Source: Brevundimonas albigilva
GTDB lineage: Bacteria; Pseudomonadota; Alphaproteobacteria; Caulobacterales; Caulobacteraceae
DNA length: 64,000 nucleotides
Assembly: GCF_023503965.1 (NCBI RefSeq)
Contig: NZ_CP097298.1
Coordinates: forward strand, 2,559,001 to 2,623,000
Reading direction: 5' to 3'
Part shown: piece after piece, positions 1-10,376 of the stretch
How the letters are laid out: each line of letters opens with the position of its first letter
Position numbering within the stretch: the stretch's first letter is position 1
Position numbers and translations under genes: made by a program
The notes under the pieces: model-generated
Told to the model about the DNA's origin: nothing
The model's database searches: none
What the model saw: the letters and a program-made list of their open reading frames with translations, nothing else

Positions 1-55
1 TTGCGCCCCGTCCGGATCCCGGCGGAGTTGCTGGGGCCGTTCCAGGCCGGCCGGG

Positions 56-436
56 TCACTTCAGCGGATTGAGGATCCGCGTCGGCGTGCCGGGCTCCAG
101 GCCCAGGTCGGCGTAGGTCCAGCGCAGTTCGACGCCGTCGGCGACCAAGGCCTTGCACAGGTCCTCGCGCGTCCGTTTCAGGGTGATATCGGCCGGCGAC
201 CCGTCCACCACCGCCAGTTCGAAGTCCGAGGCCTGGGTGCACCCGTTGGAGTCCACGCGGACCACCAGGGCGCCGTCCGCGAACCGCGCCGATCGGATCG
301 CCTCGGCCGCCGGCGCCTTGGCGTCTCCCATGTTGACGCGGACGGTCTCGCCCGCCTCGTTGCTGTAGATGACGCAGCCGGCCAGCAGCGGCGCCGCCAG
401 CACCCCCGCGGTCAGCAGTTTGAGAGCCGTGCGCAT
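56..436 (-). CDS. Small lipoprotein, paralogue of the 4279-4677 gene
   Basis: Predicted 126-aa secreted lipoprotein of unknown function. A hydrophobic signal segment ends in a lipobox (LLAGC) near residue 21, so the mature protein should be lipid-anchored. The C-terminal half shares a pattern with the protein at 4279-4677: SNGCT, then an ITL+R segment, a Cys, DGVE, Trp, LGL-PG and a final NP. I chose the ATG at 436 because it places the signal peptide at the N-terminus; a longer open frame upstream has no signal-like start. The stop of the upstream lipoprotein gene overlaps this ATG (TAATG), which suggests translational coupling. The family is not recognised by name. Confidence 0.7.
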   Translation of the reverse strand: MRTALKLLTAGVLAAPLLAGCVIYSNEAGETVRVNMGDAKAPAAEAIRSARFADGALVVRVDSNGCTQASDFELAVVDGSPADITLKRTREDLCKALVADGVELRWTYADLGLEPGTPTRILNPLK

Positions 437-558
437 TATTGGGCCGCCTCTGCGGCCGGGGCGGACACGACGCGGGTGGTGGGCTTTTCCGTGGCGATGA
501 TGATGCAGCCGCTGAGCAGCGGCGCGGCGATGGCGATGGCGATGGCGAGACGAAGCAT
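436..558 (-). CDS. Very small lipoprotein (40 aa)
   Basis: Predicted 40-aa protein that is almost entirely a lipoprotein signal: a hydrophobic stretch rich in Ala and Ile, then a lipobox (LLSGC) near residue 18 and a short Ala/Thr-rich tail. Its stop overlaps the start of the 126-aa lipoprotein downstream, so the two probably form one transcription unit. Function unknown. It resembles the entericidin-like and other tiny envelope lipoproteins common in proteobacteria, but nothing in it assigns a role. Confidence 0.55.
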   Translation of the reverse strand: MLRLAIAIAIAAPLLSGCIIIATEKPTTRVVSAPAAEAAQ

Positions 559-719
559 CTGGTGTTCCCCTAATGAAGCTTGACCCTTTTGTGGCGCGGC
601 CAAGGGCCGGGCACACGTGAAAAAACGGCAAGCTGGATGAACAATCGGCAAGGTCGGGCTTGATCGGACGGGGGCGGGCCATAGCTAGGGTCATCCTTAC
701 CTGACGCCGGACGCCTTTC

Positions 720-1822
720 ATGAGCCTGTTGTTCTCGCCCCTCGCCGTCGGCCCCCTGGCCTTGAGAAACCGCATCGCGATCGCGCCGATGTGCCAATAT
801 TCCGCAGTGGATGGCGTGCCCCAGCCCTGGCACGTCCAGCACCTGGGGCGGCTGGCCATCTCAGGCGCTGGCCTGGTGATCGTCGAAGCGACGGGCGTCG
901 AGGCGGCCGGGCGGATCACGCCGGACGACACCGGCCTGTGGAACGACGCCCAGGAGGCGGCCTTCGCCGACATCATCCAGGGGCTGCGGACCTATTCCGA
1001 CACGCCGATCGGCGTCCAACTGGCCCATGCGGGACGCAAGGCCTGGACCGCGGCGCCGTGGAAAGGGGGCAGGCCCTGACGGAGGAGGAGGGCGCCTGGA
1101 CGACGTTCGGCCCGTCGGCCCTCGCCTTCAAGGAGAGTTGGCACACGCCCGTCGAGATGACCGAGGCGGACATGGACCGGGTCGTGGCGGCCTTCGCCGA
1201 CGCCGCCCGCCGAGCCGACCGGGCGGGTTTCGATCTGGTGGAGGTCCACGCGGCGCACGGCTATCTGCTGTGCGAGTTCCTGTCGCCCCTCTCCAATCAG
1301 CGAACGGACCAGTACGGCGGCTCGGCCGAGAACCGGGCTCGGTTCCCCCTGCGCGTGGCCAAGGCCGTGCGGGACGCCTGGCCCCGGACAAAGGCGCTTG
1401 GCGTGCGCTTCAACGGCTCTGACTGGGTCGAGGGCGGCGTCGCGCTGGAGGAGGTCGTGGCCTTCGGCGCGGCGATGCACGACCTGGGTTACGACTATCT
1501 GCACCTGACGTCGGGCGGCAACGTCGCCCGCGCCGACATCCCGGGCGCCGAGCCCGGGTATCAGCTTCGCTTCGCCGAGGCCGTCAAGGTCGCCGTGCCT
1601 CAGGCCGTCGTCATGGCCGTGGGCATGATCTTCGATCCGCACCAGGCGGAACAGATCGTCGCGTCCGGCCAGGCCGATCTGATCGCCATCGCGCGCGCGG
1701 CGCTGGATGATCCGAACTGGGCCCATCACGCCGCCGTCGCCCTGGGCCAGGCCGAGAACCTGCCCGTCCAGTACGAACGCGCCGGAAAGACGACCTGGCC
1801 GGGCTACGGCCGGACCGTCTGA
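720..1822 (+). CDS. NADH:flavin oxidoreductase, Old Yellow Enzyme (YqjM-like), with frame break
   Basis: FMN-dependent ene-reductase of the Old Yellow Enzyme family, expected to reduce activated C=C bonds with NAD(P)H in the cytosol. The N-terminal part (from ATG 720) carries RNRIAIAPMCQYSA, typical of YqjM-type enzymes, and QLAHAGRK. The second part carries the substrate-binding HAAHGYLL, the SNQRTDQYGGS segment and the FMN phosphate region near the C-terminus. The frame breaks in a run of five G at 1065-1069; one extra G restores a continuous 367-aa protein of normal family length. The gene converges on the GGDEF/EAL gene with only 4 nt between stops. The break is probably a sequencing error, though a real lesion cannot be excluded. 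Confidence 0.85.
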
Positions 1823-1826
1823 CCGC

Positions 1827-4187
1827 TCAGGCGGCCGCGGCTCCCGCCCAGAGGGTCCTGGCCTCGAGCTGGATCAAGTCGTCCGCCACCGGCTTGGGAC
1901 GGCCCAGCAGATAGCCTTGCGCCTCGGTGCACCCCTGGTCGCGCAGGAAGGACAGCTGCTCCAGCGTCTCCACCCCCTCGGCCAGAACCGGGATCGCCAG
2001 GCTTTCGCCCAGGGCCAGGACGGCCCGGATGATGGCCGAGGACTGGGGGCCGCCGTCCAGCTCGGACATGAACGACCGGTCCAGCTTGATCTTGTCGAAG
2101 GGGAAGGCGCGCAGCGTCGACAGCGAAGAATAGCCGGTGCCGAAGTCGTCCATGGCGATCGACACGCCCAAGGCCTTCAGCTGGCGCAGGATATGGGTCG
2201 TGCGCTCCATGTCGCTGATCATCGCCGTCTCGGTGATCTCCAGCTCCAGCCGGGTGGGCGCCAGGCCGGTCTCCAGCAGGATCTGATGGACCAGTCTGGG
2301 CAGATCGACGTGACCCAGCTGGACCGGCGACAGGTTGACCGCGATCTTGTGCGGCGCGGCCCAGCCCGCCGCCTCGGCGCAGGCCTTGCGCAGCACCCAT
2401 TCGCCGATCGGCAGGATCAGGCCGCTTTCCTCCGCCAGCGGAATGAAGTCGGCGGGCGAGATGAAGGCGCCGTCGGGACGGATCCAGCGCAGCAACACCT
2501 CGTAACCCGTGATCTCTCCGGTCTCGACCGAGGCCTGGACCTGCCAATTCAGGCTGAACTGGTCCTGGTCCAGCGCCTCGCGCAACTGCTGCACCATGCG
2601 GCGGCGGTTGCGGACGGCCTCGTCCATCGCTTCCTCGTAGAAGCACACGTCGGTCGTCAGCGAGGCCTTGGCGCGATACATGGCCAGGTCGGCGTCGTTG
2701 ATCAGGGCCGAGATGTCGGTCGCGTCGTCCGGCCACAGCGCCACGCCGACGCTGGCGCCGCAAGAGACCTCGGCGAAATCCAGGTCCACGGGCGCGGCGA
2801 TGGCGTTACGCAGCCGATAGGCCAGGTCGAGGGAGTCGGCGCGTTCGACGACCGGCGTGACGGCCACGAACTCGTCGCCGCCCAGGCGCGCCACGAACTC
2901 GCCCGGCTTCAGGGCGGCCTTCATGCGCTCGGCGATGCGGATCAGCAGTTGGTCGCCCGCCGCGTGGCCGTGGATGTCGTTGACCTCCTTGAAGCGGTCC
3001 AGATCGATCGCCAGCAGGGCGACGCGCGGATGCACGCTGGTTTCGCCGATCTGGCGGCTGAGCCATTCCAGGAAACTGGCGCGATTGGGCAGGCCGGTCA
3101 GGGCGTCGTTGCGCGCCAGATGGGCGATGCGCCGCTCCTGGGCCAGGCGCGCGCGCAGGTCGCGCACGGCGTAGATCATGAACGGCGCCTCGGCGCCCTG
3201 CACGTCGTCGCGGCGAACCGCGACCTCGACCGGCACGGAGGCGCCGCCGGGCAGGGCGAGCGTCGTCTGCGTCAGGGCGCTGACCGACAGGCCGTCCAGA
3301 CCCTCGATCCAGCGCGACAGGCTGTCGCCGGACAGGGCCGGGGCGTCGACCTGGATCAGGGCGGCGAAGGCGGCGTTGGCGGCCAGGATGCGGCCGTCCT
3401 GTTCGACCACCATGCCGTCGACGCTGCCCTCCATCAGCTGTTCGATATGGGCCTTGGCGCGGGCGCGCGACTGCAGGTCCAGCGCGTGGCTGGACATGCC
3501 GGTGCCCAGCACCAGCAGCCCGACGCCGGCGACGGCGAAGGCCATGGCCAGGTTGGCCTGGTCGGCGGTGACGGCGCCGTCGTGCGGCGCCAGGGGGATC
3601 ACCGTCATGGCGGCCATGCCCACGAAGTGCAGCGCCACGATGCCGACGACCATCAGGGCCACGCCGGTCCACGGCGAACCGCTGCGGCCCGACGCCTCGA
3701 CGCGCTGGAAGGCCAGGGCGCCGAAGACCACCGCCCCGATGACGGACGCGGCGATGTAGGCGGCGGACCAGTGCACCACGGCTTCGGCCGCGAAGGCCGC
3801 CATGCCGGTGTAGTGCATCGCCGTGACGGCCAGGCCGAAGATCACGCCGCCCAGGGTCGAGGCGCGGCGGAAATGTCTCGATCCCACCCACAGCGCCGCG
3901 GCGCTGCCCAGGATGGCGACGACCAGGGACACGCCGGTCAGCATCGGTTCGTAGGTGATGTCGACGCCGGGCTCATAGGCGATCATGGCCACGAAATGGG
4001 TGCACCAGATGGTGGCGCCCGTGGCGACCGCGCCCATGAAGGTCCACGCCGACCGGGCCCCGCGCTCGGCGTAACGCAGACGCTGGAACAGGCGGGCGGC
4101 CACGACCGACCCCAGGACGCACAGGGCGGCGGCCAGTCCGACGAGCCACAGGTTATGGTCTTGGGTCAGGCAGGAAAAGAAGCGCAT
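1827..4187 (-). CDS. MHYT-GGDEF-EAL membrane signalling protein (cyclic-di-GMP)
   Basis: A 786-aa inner-membrane protein. Residues 1-235 hold about seven membrane segments with three MHYT-type motifs (THFVAM near 63, MHYTGM near 124, LHFVGM near 187), a sensor proposed to bind metal or gases. A PAS-like segment follows (about 250-345). A GGDEF cyclase domain has an intact GGDEF at 436-440 but no RxxD inhibitory site just before it. A C-terminal EAL phosphodiesterase domain has EVL in place of EAL, with ELEITE, DDFGTGYSSL, KLDRSF and AEGVET present. Both catalytic domains look competent, so net activity on cyclic-di-GMP cannot be predicted. It is monocistronic. Confidence 0.93.
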   Translation of the reverse strand: MRFFSCLTQDHNLWLVGLAAALCVLGSVVAARLFQRLRYAERGARSAWTFMGAVATGATIWCTHFVAMIAYEPGVDITYEPMLTGVSLVVAILGSAAALWVGSRHFRRASTLGGVIFGLAVTAMHYTGMAAFAAEAVVHWSAAYIAASVIGAVVFGALAFQRVEASGRSGSPWTGVALMVVGIVALHFVGMAAMTVIPLAPHDGAVTADQANLAMAFAVAGVGLLVLGTGMSSHALDLQSRARAKAHIEQLMEGSVDGMVVEQDGRILAANAAFAALIQVDAPALSGDSLSRWIEGLDGLSVSALTQTTLALPGGASVPVEVAVRRDDVQGAEAPFMIYAVRDLRARLAQERRIAHLARNDALTGLPNRASFLEWLSRQIGETSVHPRVALLAIDLDRFKEVNDIHGHAAGDQLLIRIAERMKAALKPGEFVARLGGDEFVAVTPVVERADSLDLAYRLRNAIAAPVDLDFAEVSCGASVGVALWPDDATDISALINDADLAMYRAKASLTTDVCFYEEAMDEAVRNRRRMVQQLREALDQDQFSLNWQVQASVETGEITGYEVLLRWIRPDGAFISPADFIPLAEESGLILPIGEWVLRKACAEAAGWAAPHKIAVNLSPVQLGHVDLPRLVHQILLETGLAPTRLELEITETAMISDMERTTHILRQLKALGVSIAMDDFGTGYSSLSTLRAFPFDKIKLDRSFMSELDGGPQSSAIIRAVLALGESLAIPVLAEGVETLEQLSFLRDQGCTEAQGYLLGRPKPVADDLIQLEARTLWAGAAAA

Positions 4188-4278
4188 TACGATACCCGAC
4201 GGGAGACTTGGGATCGCTTTCGTACCCAGGAAGCTTGACCAAGCCGCTGACGATCACGGCTAATGAAAAGCTAAGCCG

Positions 4279-4677
4279 TCAGGTCTGGGGCAGCTGATAG
4301 GGATTGTTGACGCTGACGGCCTGGCCCGGCGCCAGGCCCAGTTCCTCGAACGACCACTTCACCTCGACGCCGTCGACCTCGGGATCGCGGCACTTGTCCT
4401 CGTCCAGGCGGCGCAGGGTGATGACCGCGTCGCCGCCCTGGATGGTGACGATCGGTATCAGGTCTTCCTTGCGGGTGCAGCCGTTGGAGCTGACCCAGAA
4501 GATGGCCTCGTTGCGCGTGAAGGCGGCTGCGTGCACCGGCTCCAGGGCGCCCGGCATTCCGGCCGTGGACACGCTGGGCGCGACGGTTCCGGCGCAGGCG
4601 GCCAGGCTCGCTGCGCCAGCGAGGCCCAAGGATGCGCGTGCGATGGCGGCTCGCTTCACCGGCCGGCGGTCTCCCAT
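4279..4677 (-). CDS. Small lipoprotein, paralogue of the 56-436 gene
   Basis: Predicted 132-aa lipoprotein of unknown function. A basic N-terminus precedes a hydrophobic stretch and a lipobox (SLAAC) near residue 28. The mature part shares the SNGCT / ITL-R / Cys / DGVE / W / LGL-PG / NP pattern with the lipoprotein at 56-436, so the two are paralogues about 4 kb apart. I chose the ATG at 4677; an in-frame ATG at 4731 would add 18 residues before the basic region. The two conserved cysteines could form a disulfide in the periplasm. Confidence 0.65.
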   Translation of the reverse strand: MGDRRPVKRAAIARASLGLAGAASLAACAGTVAPSVSTAGMPGALEPVHAAAFTRNEAIFWVSSNGCTRKEDLIPIVTIQGGDAVITLRRLDEDKCRDPEVDGVEVKWSFEELGLAPGQAVSVNNPYQLPQT

Positions 4678-4740
4678 GCCCAGGATCCTCAATTCGCGCA
4701 GAATGCCCCCATTCGCGCGGGAAGGGAACATCTGGAAAGC

Positions 4741-4766
4741 AAAAGGCCCCGGACGTATCCGGGGCC
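4741..4766 (-). terminator. Rho-independent terminator of rpsD
   Basis: Perfect 9-bp stem (GGCCCCGGA at 4745-4753 and TCCGGGGCC at 4758-4766) with a 4-nt loop. Read on the minus strand it is followed by TTTT, and it lies just past the rpsD stop. Confidence 0.85.
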
Positions 4767-4792
4767 CTGAAGTCTTGCGGTCGCGCCTTCGC

Positions 4793-5410
4793 TTAGGAGG
4801 CGTAGTATTCGACGACCAGGTTCGGCTCCATCTTCACCGGATACGGCACGTCGGCCAGTTCCGGGGCGCGCACGAAACGCACCGAGAAGCTGCGGTCGGC
4901 CAGTTCCAGGTAATCCGGCACGTCGCGTTCCGACGACTGCTGGGCTTCCAGCACCAGCGCCATGTTGCGCGACTTTTCCTTGACCGAGACCACGTCGTCG
5001 GCCTTCACGCGGTACGAGGCGATGTCGACCTTCTTGCCGTTGACCAGCACGTGGCCGTGGCTGACGAACTGACGGGCGGCCCAGACGGTCGGGACGAACT
5101 TGGCGCGATAGACGACCGCGTCCAGACGGGCTTCCAGCAGGCCGATCAGGTTCTCCGAGGTGTTGCCCTTGCGGCGGGCGGCCTCGGCGTAGGTCTTGGC
5201 GAACTGCTTTTCGGTGATGTTGCCGTAGTAGCCCTTCAGCTTCTGCTTGGCCTTCAGCTGCAGGCCGAAGTCCGAGACCTTCGACTTGCGGCGCTGGCCG
5301 TGCTGGCCGGGGCCGTAGGAACGCTTGTTGACCGGGGACTTCGAGCGGCCCCACAGGTTTTCACCCATGGCCCGGTCGATCTTGTACTTGGCGCTATGGC
5401 GCTTGGACAT
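4793..5410 (-). CDS. rpsD: 30S ribosomal protein S4
   Basis: 205-aa primary 16S rRNA-binding protein that nucleates 30S assembly. The N-terminal [13 protein letters not shown], the [10 protein letters not shown] segment and the central S4 RNA-binding domain ([24 protein letters not shown]) are diagnostic, and the length matches the bacterial family. It stands alone rather than in the alpha operon, as in many alphaproteobacteria, with its own terminator immediately downstream. The N-terminal zinc-ligand cysteines found in some S4 proteins are absent, so this is the zinc-independent form. Confidence 0.98.
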   Translation of the reverse strand: MSKRHSAKYKIDRAMGENLWGRSKSPVNKRSYGPGQHGQRRKSKVSDFGLQLKAKQKLKGYYGNITEKQFAKTYAEAARRKGNTSENLIGLLEARLDAVVYRAKFVPTVWAARQFVSHGHVLVNGKKVDIASYRVKADDVVSVKEKSRNMALVLEAQQSSERDVPDYLELADRSFSVRFVRAPELADVPYPVKMEPNLVVEYYAS

Positions 5411-5659
5411 TCTGTTCTCTTTTCAACGATGCGGCCCGGCGTCCCCTGAATTGGGAATGCGATCTCAACGGCGGTCCACGCATCTTCCGTCATCAATCCC
5501 GCCTGCCGGAGACCGGAGGCGTGGAAGGCGGCGCTTATGGCCAGAGCGGGCCGGGAGTCAAGCGCGGCGGGCGTTAAGCACGTTTTCAACGGAACGGACT
5601 GTCCGCCACCGCCTTATCCAGCCTGCAACCTCTCATTGCTGGATCGAGGGAGACTTGAG

Positions 5660-5881
5660 GTGGATCCGGAAGCCAAGAGCTTTCAGAGCGGAGTGTCGGA
5701 CGTCGCGCTCGAGACGCTGAAACGGCGGCTGGTGGATCTGGTCGAGCCGCTGAACGACGCCCAGCTTCTGGAGCTGGCGGACGGGATCCATGAAATGCTG
5801 CGTCAGCGACGCACCGTTCGCCAGCATCATGCGGAACGGATGAACGACCGCGCCCGACACGGTCTCGATCTGCGCATCTAG
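5660..5881 (+). CDS. Small hypothetical helical protein
   Basis: 73-aa open frame with a GTG start preceded by a purine-rich GGGAGAC/GAGG segment. The product is charged and looks mainly helical, with Leu-rich stretches (ALETLKRRLVDL, LNDAQLLELADGI) and a basic C-terminus. No family recognised. It is flanked by rpsD, divergent, and by sodB, convergent across a shared terminator. An in-frame upstream extension exists but is Pro/Cys-rich and less plausible. Confidence 0.45.
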   Translation: MDPEAKSFQSGVSDVALETLKRRLVDLVEPLNDAQLLELADGIHEMLRQRRTVRQHHAERMNDRARHGLDLRI

Positions 5882-5900
5882 GCGGACAGGCGAGATAGGC

Positions 5901-5931
5901 AAAGCCCGCCGGGTCCGACCCGGCGGGCTTC
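5901..5931. terminator. Bidirectional hairpin terminator between 5660-5881 gene and sodB
   Basis: Perfect 13-bp stem (AAGCCCGCCGGGT at 5902-5914 and its complement at 5918-5930) with a 3-nt loop, lying between two convergent stop codons. U-tracts are short on both sides. Confidence 0.75.
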
Positions 5932-5952
5932 GCCACGTTCGACAGGCGTCGC

Positions 5953-6564
5953 CTACTTAGCGGCGGCGTACAACTCGTTGACCTTGTTCCAGTTCACCAC
6001 CGACCAGAACGACTTCAGATAGTCGGCGCGGCGGTTCTGGTACTTCAGGTAATAGGCGTGCTCCCACACGTCGGCGCCCAGGACCACGTCGCCCTTCTCG
6101 TCGGCGACGTCCATCAGCGGATTGTCCTGGTTCGGGGTGGAGGTGATCTTCAGCTTGCCGTCCTGCACGATCAGCCAGGCCCAGCCCGAGCCGAACTGCG
6201 CGGCGCCGGCGGCGTTGAAGTCTTCCTTGAACTTGTCCATGCCGCCCAGGTCGCTGTCGATGGCGGCCTTCAGCTCGGCCGACGGCTCGCCCGTCTGGCC
6301 CTCGGGAGCCAGCAGCTCCCAGAACAGGCTGTGATTCCAGTGACCGCCGCCGTTGTTGCGCACGGCCTTCGGGGCGCTGGAGATGCTGGCGAAGATGTCT
6401 TCCAGCGACTTGCCCTGCAGCGAGGCGTCGGCGTCCACGGCCTTGTTCAGGTTGTCGACATAGGTCTGGTGGTGCTTGTCGTGGTGGAAGGTCATCGTCT
6501 CCTTGTCGATGGCCGGTTCCAGGGCGTCGTAGGCATAGGGGAGGGGCGGCAGGGTGAAGGCCAT
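5953..6564 (-). CDS. sodB: Superoxide dismutase (Fe/Mn family, probably Fe)
   Basis: 203-aa cytosolic enzyme converting superoxide to peroxide and oxygen. Metal ligands are visible: His in TFHHDKHHQ, His in [11 protein letters not shown], and Asp and His in DVWEHAYY. The GAAQFGSGW segment, with Gln in this position, favours the iron form. The length is normal and the start follows a clear upstream gap. The gene stands alone and ends at the shared terminator. Confidence 0.95.
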   Translation of the reverse strand: MAFTLPPLPYAYDALEPAIDKETMTFHHDKHHQTYVDNLNKAVDADASLQGKSLEDIFASISSAPKAVRNNGGGHWNHSLFWELLAPEGQTGEPSAELKAAIDSDLGGMDKFKEDFNAAGAAQFGSGWAWLIVQDGKLKITSTPNQDNPLMDVADEKGDVVLGADVWEHAYYLKYQNRRADYLKSFWSVVNWNKVNELYAAAK

Positions 6565-6668
6565 GATGGGCTCCTGTTCGACAAGGATTTCCGATGCGCC
6601 TCATCTAGGCGCCCGTTCGCTGAACCCAAGCCGTGCGGCCCGAATCGTTCCGCCTTATGCGTTACGGC

Positions 6669-6890
6669 TCAGCTTTGCGGCAAGTGGGCCTTCAGGCAGT
6701 CGCGCACGGCCCGCTTCAGGTCGCCCGGCGCATTCGGCTCGTCCACGCCCTCGGCCGCGAACACCGCCCTGACCGCCGCGTCCAGCCCGTTCGGCAGCGC
6801 CGCCACGACCCGCTTCTGGCCCTTGTCGTGCAGGCAGAAACCCACTTCGCGGCAAAGGGCGGAAAACATCGGCTCGTAGGGATCGGTCAT
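6669..6890 (-). CDS. Hypothetical 73-aa protein
   Basis: Short open frame ending about 100 nt before sodB. The product has three cysteines (CREVGFC and RDCLKAH) and no signal or membrane segment. No family recognised. It follows the frmA/fghA/DUF4350 run on the same strand with a 15-nt gap and may be its last gene. Real coding is likely from codon composition but not certain. Confidence 0.5.
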   Translation of the reverse strand: MTDPYEPMFSALCREVGFCLHDKGQKRVVAALPNGLDAAVRAVFAAEGVDEPNAPGDLKRAVRDCLKAHLPQS

Positions 6891-6905
6891 TGCGGTGCTC
6901 TAGCA

Positions 6906-7865
6906 TCAGGGCGCCAGGCGTGACAGCCAGTGCATGAGGTTCAGCGCAAACTGCTGGTCGTCGTGGCCCTCGGTGTTGAGACCGAAGCGAACGGGAGGGC
7001 GGCCGTCGTCGAACCGGACGATCTGGGCGGTCAGCATCCCGGCTTCGCCCAGAACCGCCACGCGTCCGTGCCCGAAGTCGAACGCCAGCGCCTGAGCGGG
7101 CAGGGCGGGGCGGGCCAACTCCGACACGACCGCGGAAGGCGCCTCTCCCGCGCGCAGCCGGCGCGCGATTTCCTCAAGCGCCTCCAGATTGGGCGCCTCC
7201 ATGGCGTCGCTGCTCATCGCGATCAAAACAGTCGCGCCCGGCGGCCCTTTCAGCGATTGGCCGGTAAAGGTACGCACCGTGCGGACCGTTTCGCCAGGGT
7301 TGCGGCCTTCGATGATCGGATGGTCAGCCAGCGCCTGCCTAGGATAGGTCAGGGTGGCGTTGACGCGAGCGTCGGCCAGTTGAAACGCATAGCCCTTGCC
7401 CATGGTCACGCCGAACCGGGCGCCCAGCGCTTCAGCCGCCGCACCATGCGGGGCGTGGTCGGCCGCAAGAAGCAGAGAGCCGCCGCCTTCCACCCATCGG
7501 GCCAAGGCCTCGATCTCCGCCGCGTCGAAGGCGGACGCCTGCGCCGGATCAAGGGGCTGCGGATTGGTGATGACCAGAACGGCGACCCCGTCCAAGGCCC
7601 CCGGCGTATCGAATCGTTCGTGAGCGGCGTCGAGGCGATAGCCGTCCGCACGCATCAAGGCCGCGAAACCGGCATACCGGTTCGCGAGGCTCGGAACACC
7701 GCCATGGCCCTCATCCAGCCGGATCAGAGGGGCCTCGCCATGATACGCCGGAGAAACGACGGTTGGGCGCCAATCGAGGTCTCCGGCCTGCTGCTGGGCT
7801 GAGGCTGCGCCTGACGCGATGACGCCAAACAGAATGGCGAGGTTCAGGAGCCAACGGTCGCGCAT
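6906..7865 (-). CDS. Exported DUF4350-like protein
   Basis: 319-aa protein with an N-terminal signal peptide (hydrophobic segment ending SAQQQ). The body looks like a class I amidotransferase-like fold without its catalytic Cys: the ARWVEGGGSLLLAADHAPHG segment is typical of DUF4350 proteins. Function unknown. Its ATG at 7865 overlaps the fghA stop (TGATG), so it belongs to the frmA-VOC-fghA operon, although its periplasmic location does not suggest a direct role in formaldehyde oxidation. Confidence 0.65.
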   Translation of the reverse strand: MRDRWLLNLAILFGVIASGAASAQQQAGDLDWRPTVVSPAYHGEAPLIRLDEGHGGVPSLANRYAGFAALMRADGYRLDAAHERFDTPGALDGVAVLVITNPQPLDPAQASAFDAAEIEALARWVEGGGSLLLAADHAPHGAAAEALGARFGVTMGKGYAFQLADARVNATLTYPRQALADHPIIEGRNPGETVRTVRTFTGQSLKGPPGATVLIAMSSDAMEAPNLEALEEIARRLRAGEAPSAVVSELARPALPAQALAFDFGHGRVAVLGEAGMLTAQIVRFDDGRPPVRFGLNTEGHDDQQFALNLMHWLSRLAP

Positions 7866-8700
7866 CAATGCTTCAATCGCGCGGCGTGGAACGCCAGGTG
7901 GTCGTCGATGAAGCTGGTCATGAAGAAGTAGGAGTGGTCATAGCCCGGTTGCATCCGGATGGTGATCTTCTGGCCCGAGGCTTCGGCGGCGGCCTTCAGC
8001 AGGTCGGGCTTCAGCTGGTCGGTCAGGAAGCTGTCGGCGTCGCCCTGGTCGATCAGGATGTCGTCATAGACCCCGCGCGCGGCGCCCGCCTCGATCAGCC
8101 GGGCCGCGTCGTGACGGTTCCAGGCCGCGACGTCGTCCGATCCCAGATAGGCGGTGAAGGCCTTTTCCCCCACGGGCATCGGGTCGGCGAACTGATCGGG
8201 GCGAAGGCGGAGACGGACTGGAACAGTCCGGGGTGGTTCAGCGCCAGGGTCAGCGCCCCGTGCCCGCCCATCGAATGGCCCAGGATCGAGCGGGCGCCGG
8301 TGGTCGGAAACTGGGCGTCGATCAGATCGATCAGCTCGCCGGTGACATAGGACTCCATGCGGAAATGCGACGCCCAGGGCGCCTGGGTCGCGTCCAGATA
8401 GAAGCCGGCGCCCTGGCCCAGGTCGTAGGCCGGATCGTCCGCCACGCCGTCTCCGCGCGGGCTGGTGTCGGGGGCGACCACGATCAGCCCATGCTCGGCC
8501 GCCGCGCGGTACGCTCCGGCCTTGGTGGTGAAGTTGTCCTCGGTGCAGGTCAGGCCCGACAGCCAGATCACGACCGGGAACGGCCCTTCCCCCGGCGGGA
8601 CGAAGACCGACAGGGTCATCGGCGTGCCGGTCGTCGCGCTATCGTGCTTCAGATAGCGGAGGGTTCCGCCGTGGACGACGTGGGTCTTCGTGGTTTCCAT
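7865..8700 (-). CDS. fghA: S-formylglutathione hydrolase, with frame break
   Basis: Serine esterase that hydrolyses S-formylglutathione to formate and glutathione, the second step of glutathione-dependent formaldehyde oxidation. The nucleophile lies in GHSMGGHGA and the catalytic His in PGYDHSYFFM; the N-terminal METTKTHVVHGGTLRYLKH is family-typical. The frame breaks near 8180-8183, where one missing base separates SAFAPISSPTR from MPVGEKAFTAYLG; restoring it gives 278 aa, the usual length. It overlaps the VOC gene upstream and the DUF4350 gene downstream by TGATG junctions, so it is translationally coupled in an operon with frmA. Confidence 0.9.
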
Positions 8701-9086
8701 CAGCCGCTCGTCCGGTGCATGGCGCAGATCTTGTTGCCGGAGGGATCGCGCAGATAGGCCAGGATCATGAGGCCGAACGGGCCCTTGCGTTCGCCCGGCG
8801 GGTCTTCGATGGCGCGGCCGCCGGCGGCGACGCCGGCGTCGTGGAAGGCCTGGACTATCTCGGGGGTCTTCGCCGCGAAGCCGATGGTGCCGCCGTTGGC
8901 GTGGCAGGCCGGTTCGCCGTCGATCGGATGGCCGACCGCGAAGGCGCCCAGCCGCGTCCGCCACCAATAGCGGCCCTTGGGGTCCGGCCCTTGCGCCGGC
9001 TCGACGCCCAGCGCTCCCAGCGCCGCGTCATAGAACCGGCGAGACGCCTCGATGTCGTTCGCGCCGACGGTGACATGGGTGAACAT
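8700..9086 (-). CDS. VOC family (glyoxalase/bleomycin-resistance-like) protein
   Basis: 128-aa vicinal-oxygen-chelate protein with one betaalphabetabetabeta unit pair: FTHVTVGANDIEASRRFYDAALGALG at the N-terminus (position stated, not a full motif claim) and LRDPSGNKICAMH at the C-terminus. Its ligand or reaction is unknown. It lies between frmA and fghA, overlapping the latter, which suggests a role linked to glutathione or aldehyde chemistry. I chose ATG 9086, where the fold begins; the open frame extends to 9143. Confidence 0.8.
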   Translation of the reverse strand: MFTHVTVGANDIEASRRFYDAALGALGVEPAQGPDPKGRYWWRTRLGAFAVGHPIDGEPACHANGGTIGFAAKTPEIVQAFHDAGVAAGGRAIEDPPGERKGPFGLMILAYLRDPSGNKICAMHRTSG

Positions 9087-9149
9087 GGCTTTGGCTCCGT
9101 GGGTTTGGACGGAAGGGATAGCGAGGTCAGTTTCTTTCGGCAACTGACC

Positions 9150-10256
<1,107 letters not shown>

Positions 10257-10376
10257 GGCGGGCTCCTCAGGCTTTGCGCACTCTTAGCAACGCCCGATCC
10301 CCTTCGTCATCCGATCTTGGCTTGTTTGAACCCGCGGCATCGGCTTGGGTGAAGGCCCGAATTCTTGATCAAGCGG

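Noticed and set aside
1707..4238. Long plus-strand open frame (843 codons) opposite the GGDEF/EAL gene
   Set aside because: It is the antisense shadow of a clearly conserved gene; composition is Gln/Asp/Arg/Gly-rich with no recognisable domain, as expected in GC-rich DNA.
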